A stretch of 64,000 nucleotides of DNA from Argentina anserina. Taxonomy: Eukaryota > Streptophyta > Magnoliopsida > Rosales > Rosaceae. Of the stretch, positions 59,335 through 64,000 are shown piece by piece. The notes under the pieces are model-generated. The model was given only the letters and a program-made list of their open reading frames with translations. It ran no database searches and was not told where the DNA came from. The translations under genes and the position numbers were made by a program. The stretch covers positions 8,141,001 to 8,205,000 of the forward strand of contig NC_065874.1 of assembly GCF_933775445.1 (NCBI RefSeq), read 5' to 3'. Every line of letters begins with the position of its first letter. Positions within the stretch are counted from its first letter, which is position 1.

Positions 59335-61845
59335 CTAGCCCCGCCCCTTCCCCCGATTCGCCTTGCGGCGGTTGTGCATCCTGATGCTCTGAGGAGGAGG
59401 AGTAGGAGAAGGAGTCTCCGGATTAGAATCAGACCTGTCATTATCACAAGAAAAACCAGACGAAGAAGAGTCAGAAATTTTCTTACCATCTTCGGCCCCC
59501 GCAGCAGGAGCAGGCTGCGTAAAGGGCGGAGTCACCTCATGTGGCACGGGCGGCGGTTCCAAGCCCTTCTCCGTCAGCCGGACCTCGTAGTCCGCGGAAT
59601 CCATCATTTCCAGCTCCTGGAACTGCGCTATTATGTCACCCACAGCCGTGACATAGTACCCTTCCAAGTACTCGGTCATCTCTGCGGATGATTTGAAGGC
59701 AGCCACGGCGCTGGACGCAGCCTCCTCTGCTACGCGAGCTTTTTCAGCCTCCGCTTCCTCGCTCATCCGCCTAACGAGCTCCTCAGCATCCGCAAGGGCA
59801 GACTGCGCCGCATCCCTCTCCGCTGCCATCTCTCGGGCAAGTGACTCCGCCACTTCCCGGCGTTCAACCTTCTGCCGAAGGTCCTCCTGGAGGTTCGCCG
59901 CATTTTCCAACTTGGCCCTAGCATTGGCCAAGTCGTTCTCCAGTAACAACACCTTTGTCGCGTAGGTGCCGTCCCGTTCAACCACTTCGGCGAGACGGCG
60001 CTGCGCCTCAATGGCATCCCGCTCCGCATCCAGCAGGTTAAAAACCATCTTTGCCGCCCTCGTGGTAGCTAGGCCGAGCGGACTCCGCAGATCCAGACCA
60101 GACCCCTCAGGTCGCCTCAAACCCCCGAGCCCGACGCGCTGGCTAAGTAACACCAGCTTCTCCAATTCCGGAGCTCCTAGATGGCTCAAGGGACTGCGGT
60201 CCAAGGCGGACAGGTCCTCGAAAACCCGAGACTCCGTGAAGGTGAGGGGCGCCAGTTGCGTAGTCCTCTGTCTTTTAGGAGGGTGAGCCTCCACTGTCGC
60301 ATCCTCCACATCCTCGGGAGCAACAAAGGATTTCACTCTTTTCGAAGACGCGCCCGCCTTCTGCAGCTTCTTCTTCCTTCCAGTCTCAAGAGCCACCGCC
60401 GTATCAGACAGATGCGGATCGGTATCGATACGGCCCACTCCTTCCGCATCGCTGCAGCGCGGCAACCCCTGCTCGTTTGGCAGGCTCGCGCGCGGGGGAA
60501 TAGGCAAATCCACAACTGCGGAAGAATCCTCGACCCGCTGCGCCGAAGCATTCACCTTCTTCGTCGAGGCCGCCTCCTTCTTAGACATAACGCGTCGCAA
60601 CATCGTGATCGCTAGCCCTTCAGTATTCGGCGTAACGTCGGGATCTTCCTGCTGCAGAAACCGGGCGTAACAGATGCGCTCTGATTTCTCAAAATTTCTG
60701 TTCACCGAGAGCGTCGTAGCTGCACATATAACATCAGATTAGTACGACATAAATAAAGTAAGATTGAAGAACGTAGCACTTCTACTTACGATGGCGACAG
60801 AGTAATCCTTGCTCGAATAGGAGGTACGGGTTCGTCAATACCTTTAAATCGTGAACTAAGTCCTCACCTTGACACCTCCAAAGATAAGTCACACGATTTA
60901 CTCGGTCAACCTCTCGCTCGGACAACACCAATCTCCTTCCAGCTACGCAACAAAAAAAAAGTAGCGTCAGCAAACCGTCATTCCGTAATAACAAAATTTA
61001 GGAAAGCATCGGAACCTACAATTAATAGCTTGAAACCGCGAGGGAATACGCTTCCCTGGAATATACTCTACCCCATTAATGCGCCCATACTCCCACCCCT
61101 CCTTCACCACGAAGCTGTTTTTTCTCCACTTCGCCTCCGAGGTGGGCCAGTTCTCCAGAATCTGGTACTCACTACGCTCATCCCGCCTCACAAATCGCGC
61201 GATCCCCCCATTACCATTACGCTGGTTATAATCCACCTTAAAGAAATGGAGCACTTCCGCCGCAGTAGGAGCTGAACATTCGGCCACGAGACACTGCAGG
61301 CGGGGGTCCAACGGCAACTCCACCCCAAGTCGTAGTACGGAAGGACTTACTAACGCATGTCCATTCGGCAACATGGAACCAAATTCATCACGCCGAGTCG
61401 CACGGGCGACGATGGTAACAGGTAACTTAAATTCCTCCACATAGCCATGCACTGCGGCGGAGTTGGCTCCATGTGGTTCTTCCACCTCCGACCTCTGCAA
61501 ACCGCCATCTAACCAACGCCTTACAAGCGCTGGGCTGAGCGTTGGGCCTGAGGTGCTAGTCCCCGAAGCGCTCATAATACGCTCAGATACCCCTTCACTT
61601 TATCCAATCCCTTCACGTTGCGATTCCATGGCGCTGGACGACTCACTCGTATCCCAGGTCGCTAGCACTCTCGCAAAGACAGTTGCACGATCTTCACGAT
61701 GCAAGTCGTTTCCACCACTACGCCGCACCAAATCCAAGTAGTTGGCCTCCAATTCACTTGTCCACGACCAAGAGGATGACGACGCGGACCAACTTCCTTC
61801 TGCAAACGCGGAATCGCTATCAGTTAGAATAATTATCCTAGACAT
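59335..61845 (-). CDS. Antisense accessory gene of the Tat element (Transposase_28-like)
   Basis: Read antisense to gag-pol, three exons join in frame: from 61575 down to 61020, 60790-60942 and 59335-60719, giving ~697 aa. The N-terminal part (GHALVSPSVLRLGVELPLDP, SEAKWRKNSFVV) resembles the 'putative gypsy type transposon' domain seen in such ORFs. Exon 3 has a basic patch (PPKRQRT), a long Ala/Glu-rich coiled coil (roughly residues 440-560) and a basic tail. The frame also extends upstream to an ATG at 61845, but a TAA at 61600-61602 interrupts it, so the working start is either 61575 or the gene is damaged. Function is unknown. A TATA box lies at 62354-62362. Confidence 0.75.
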
Positions 61846-62206
61846 TACGCCGCAGCAAGCAACACCGAAGTCAAAGGCGAACAACCTAAAACTAGAAGTC
61901 AGAAAGTCAGTCAGATCTACCCTACGAACCTCGCAAGAACGAGTTTGAAGAACACAAAGAACATGAAGAACATGAAGAACATGAAGAACACCAAACCCAG
62001 TTCACGGTGAAAACTCATCTGCACCGCCCATACAAACACCCCAGTTTGCCGGAAAACACCCATCCAAAGATCAAATAGACCCAAAACCCACAAATCTGCC
62101 GGAAAAACCCAAAACCCAAAGCCACCGATTTATCCCACAAACACAAATCTACCAACAAACAACAAGCCACAAACCGAATAAAGAAGGATCCGATCAGGAA
62201 ACATAC

Positions 62207-62330
62207 CTCAAAAAGCCGATTAACACAAAAACCTCGATGAGTTCACGTTTGGAAGAAAAGGGAGCAGACGAGAGAAAAAGAGAGAGAATGGGAGAATTCA
62301 GATTTCGAAAACTTGAATCTGTCGACAATG
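62207..62330 (-). other. Probable 5' UTR exon of the antisense gene
   Basis: On the minus strand the pyrimidine-rich leader after the TATA box ends TTGAG|GTATGT at 62207, a good donor. The acceptor is probably CTAG or TTTTAG near 61880-61890, just before the ATG at 61845. The intron would be ~320 bp. Confidence 0.45.
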
Positions 62331-62353
62331 ACAACCATTCTGTCCCTTTCACT

Positions 62354-62362
62354 CTTTTATAG
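62354..62362 (-). promoter_or_regulatory. TATA box of the antisense gene
   Basis: CTATAAAAG on the minus strand, ~25-30 bp before the expected start of the leader exon. Confidence 0.55.
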
Positions 62363-62655
62363 TAAACTCCATCTCACATCCAGCCCGTTAATCCCTCAAA
62401 AGCAATCCTTAACCGTCAGATTTAGAAAACCGTTACTTGCATCCTAACCGTCGACCCAAGGGACGTCGCTCTAGATCTCGTCACGTGGCCTGAGTTATCG
62501 AGGCAACGATTCTGTTACACGCCTTAATTACATGCAATAACTGTCTTCTCGGATAACGTCACCCCACGAATTTGAAACGTTCGCGAAACATCCGCCCAAT
62601 GCATGTATGACACGTGTTGTCCACAGCACGACTGGCGCTGTCACCAGTCTGCAAA

Positions 62656-62975
62656 CACTACGCTCAAAGATAGCGATAAGACGTCCTACGCGTAAGAACT
62701 TACTACGCTATGACGGACGCACTACGCTCAAAGATAGCGAAAAGACGTCCTACGCGTAAGAACTTACTACGCTATGACGGACGCACTACGCTCAAAGATA
62801 GCGAAAAGACGTCCCACGCGTAAGAACTTACTACGCTATGACGGACGCACTACGCTCAAAGATAGTGATAAGACGTCCTACGCGTAAGAACTTACTACGC
62901 TATGACGGACGCACTACGCTCAAAGATAGCGAAAAGACGTCCTACGCGTAAGGACTTACTACGCTATGACGGACG
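62656..62975. repeat. Five-copy 64-bp minisatellite in the gypsy 3' region
   Basis: CACTACGCTCAAAGATAGCG begins near-identical units at 62656, 62720, 62784 and 62912; the unit at 62848 has a single change. The period is exactly 64 bp. Units differ at a few sites (e.g. GATAAG/GAAAAG, CCTACG/CCCACG). The array lies between the antisense-gene promoter and the 3' LTR. Confidence 0.95.
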
Positions 62976-63153
62976 CACCACATACAGAGAAGCAATCAAG
63001 CGTACTACACAACAAAAACTCGGCATTCCTTAACCGGGGAGTGGGGGGACTACGAGAGGGTCCGCAAGACCCATTGCTGATTATGGCAAGACGCTCAAGT
63101 ATTAACTCCCCAGTCAAGAAATCACCTCCCTAGACTGGGAACTTGGGGGGACT

Positions 63154-63627
63154 TGTTGGCATAGGCTTATGCCCGCCATAATCAGCACAACTATCAGCGC
63201 ATTAAGGCTAATGTATAGCACAGTCTTACAATACTAATAGCAAGTCAGCCGCACTAGCTACACAACGGGCCTCCCCACGGCCCAAACTGACTACGGACGC
63301 GCCCTCACGCGCATCTCAAAGAAGGCTCCAGAGAGCACCTTAATCGGACGTCGTCCCACATCAAACAGTAGGTAAATGATCTGCTTCAACTCAACAATAA
63401 AAGGTCAAGCTCTTGACCTTATAAGGTACGTACGCTGAACTCTCTACTGTAACTCTGCATAAATTACCATCGCCCTAACTTAAGCGTCGGAGAGTTGAAG
63501 ATCACGCCGCCGTGGTCTCTACTTTGACGACGTGTGTTATCTGTGGCAGGAAAGGGGCGAGGAATACGGCGTACTATATCCACGAGGAGTACGGCGTACT
63601 AAATCAAGTGTAATCACAGCATTAACA
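63154..63627 (+). repeat. 3' LTR of the gypsy element
   Basis: 474 bp, ending CATTAACA, followed by the ATAAG target duplication at 63628-63632. Confidence 0.92.
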
Positions 63628-63632
63628 ATAAG

Positions 63633-64000
63633 TATGAAATCACATCTTCAATTCCTCCATGGAATAACTTTTTTAAAGAATTTTTACGGTCCTTTATTTC
63701 TTTAGTTATTGTTTCTTTGTGTGAAAAAATATGAATATCCGTGTGTAATTCCTTTAATATATGAACGCACATATCATGACCCAAGTATTTTAGTAAATCG
63801 TGTCAAAGTCCAAATATGTCAAAATCTCATAGGTCAATTTATTTTGACGTTGTTGGATAGGCATAAAAACTTCTCTTATTCGGTTACATCCGCAGTCATT
63901 AGAGATAATGCAAAAGAAGAAGTCAAATGTAATCTCACTTATTCTTTTCACATGAAAAGTCATTGATATAAATATTAAAACGTATAAGGGTTCGATTGTC
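63633..64000. other. Continuation of the older repeat
   Basis: AT-rich sequence with no clear gene. By position it is the right half of the element that the gypsy element inserted into. Confidence 0.4.

Larger units (their letters stand above)
53263..63627 (+). mobile_element. Tat-lineage Ty3/gypsy LTR retrotransposon, 10.4 kb
   Basis: Two 474-bp LTRs (53263-53736, 63154-63627), both TGTTGGCATAGG...CATTAACA, bound the element, with ATAAG duplications outside. The order is gag, protease, reverse transcriptase, RNase H, a second plant-type RNase H, integrase. A long 3' region carries an antisense gene. The double RNase H and antisense 3' gene point to the Tat clade (relatives of Tat4, Grande, RIRE2, Retand). 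A purine-rich tract (GGGAACTTGGGGGGACT) precedes the 3' LTR. Confidence 0.93.

Noticed and set aside
59140..60615. Plus-strand ORFs of 90-183 aa
   Set aside because: They are shadows opposite the GC-rich antisense gene and have Arg/Ser-rich composition typical of that.
62656..62975. CRISPR-like array
   Set aside because: The repeats are contiguous with no unique spacers, and the window is a plant genome; it is a minisatellite.

Overview
The window is nuclear DNA of a dicot plant. The genes carry many short introns with AT-rich interiors, several promoters have plant telo-box and site II elements, and one gene is a plant defensin. The repeats are plant types: a Tat-lineage Ty3/gypsy element, a two-gene PIF/Harbinger transposon, MULE and hAT miniature elements, a LINE and SINEs. 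I suspect Rosaceae from general resemblance of the proteins and repeats, but nothing here proves the family.

Layout. 0.4-4.7 kb is a tandem array of six ~750-bp monomers. It abuts a dead LINE (4.7-7.3 kb) that is split by a solo LTR and by a 409-bp MULE-type foldback element. 7.6-13.5 kb is a B3-type mitotic cyclin gene (+). 14.5-15.8 kb is a plastid-type DUF2358 gene (-). 17.2-17.9 kb holds three copies of what looks like an H/ACA box snoRNA (-), downstream of a telo-box/TATA promoter near 18.4 kb. 18.8-22.5 kb is an apparently intact PIF/Harbinger element with TTA target duplication.

23.9-37.8 kb holds three copies of an Mn-type CDF metal transporter (MTP10-like, all -). Two are complete and the middle one contains only exons 1-3. 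Between the first and second copies lie a divergent pair that shares a ~100-bp promoter: a mitochondrial-type ribosomal protein L17 gene (-) and a PDCD2/MYND zinc-finger gene (+). 39.2-44.1 kb is a DCN1-like cullin neddylation gene (+).

45-64 kb is accessory DNA. It holds a 709-bp hAT-type element with subterminal GGAAGCG clusters, a SINE, a defensin gene with three DRE-like boxes upstream, an orphan defensin first exon, and a ~930-bp MULE-type element. A 10.4-kb Tat-lineage retrotransposon (53.3-63.6 kb) then sits inside an older degenerate repeat. Its gag-pol frame has four stops. It also carries a spliced antisense gene with its own TATA box and a five-copy 64-bp minisatellite.

The genes do not form a pathway. 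Three are housekeeping functions (cell cycle, organelle translation, neddylation), three are a local transporter family expansion, and the rest are defence or mobile DNA. I found no clearly new multi-gene system. The most promising leads are the snoRNA cluster, the intact Harbinger element, and the intron-containing antisense gene in the retrotransposon. All splice coordinates were read by eye from GT/GC-AG borders and reading frame.
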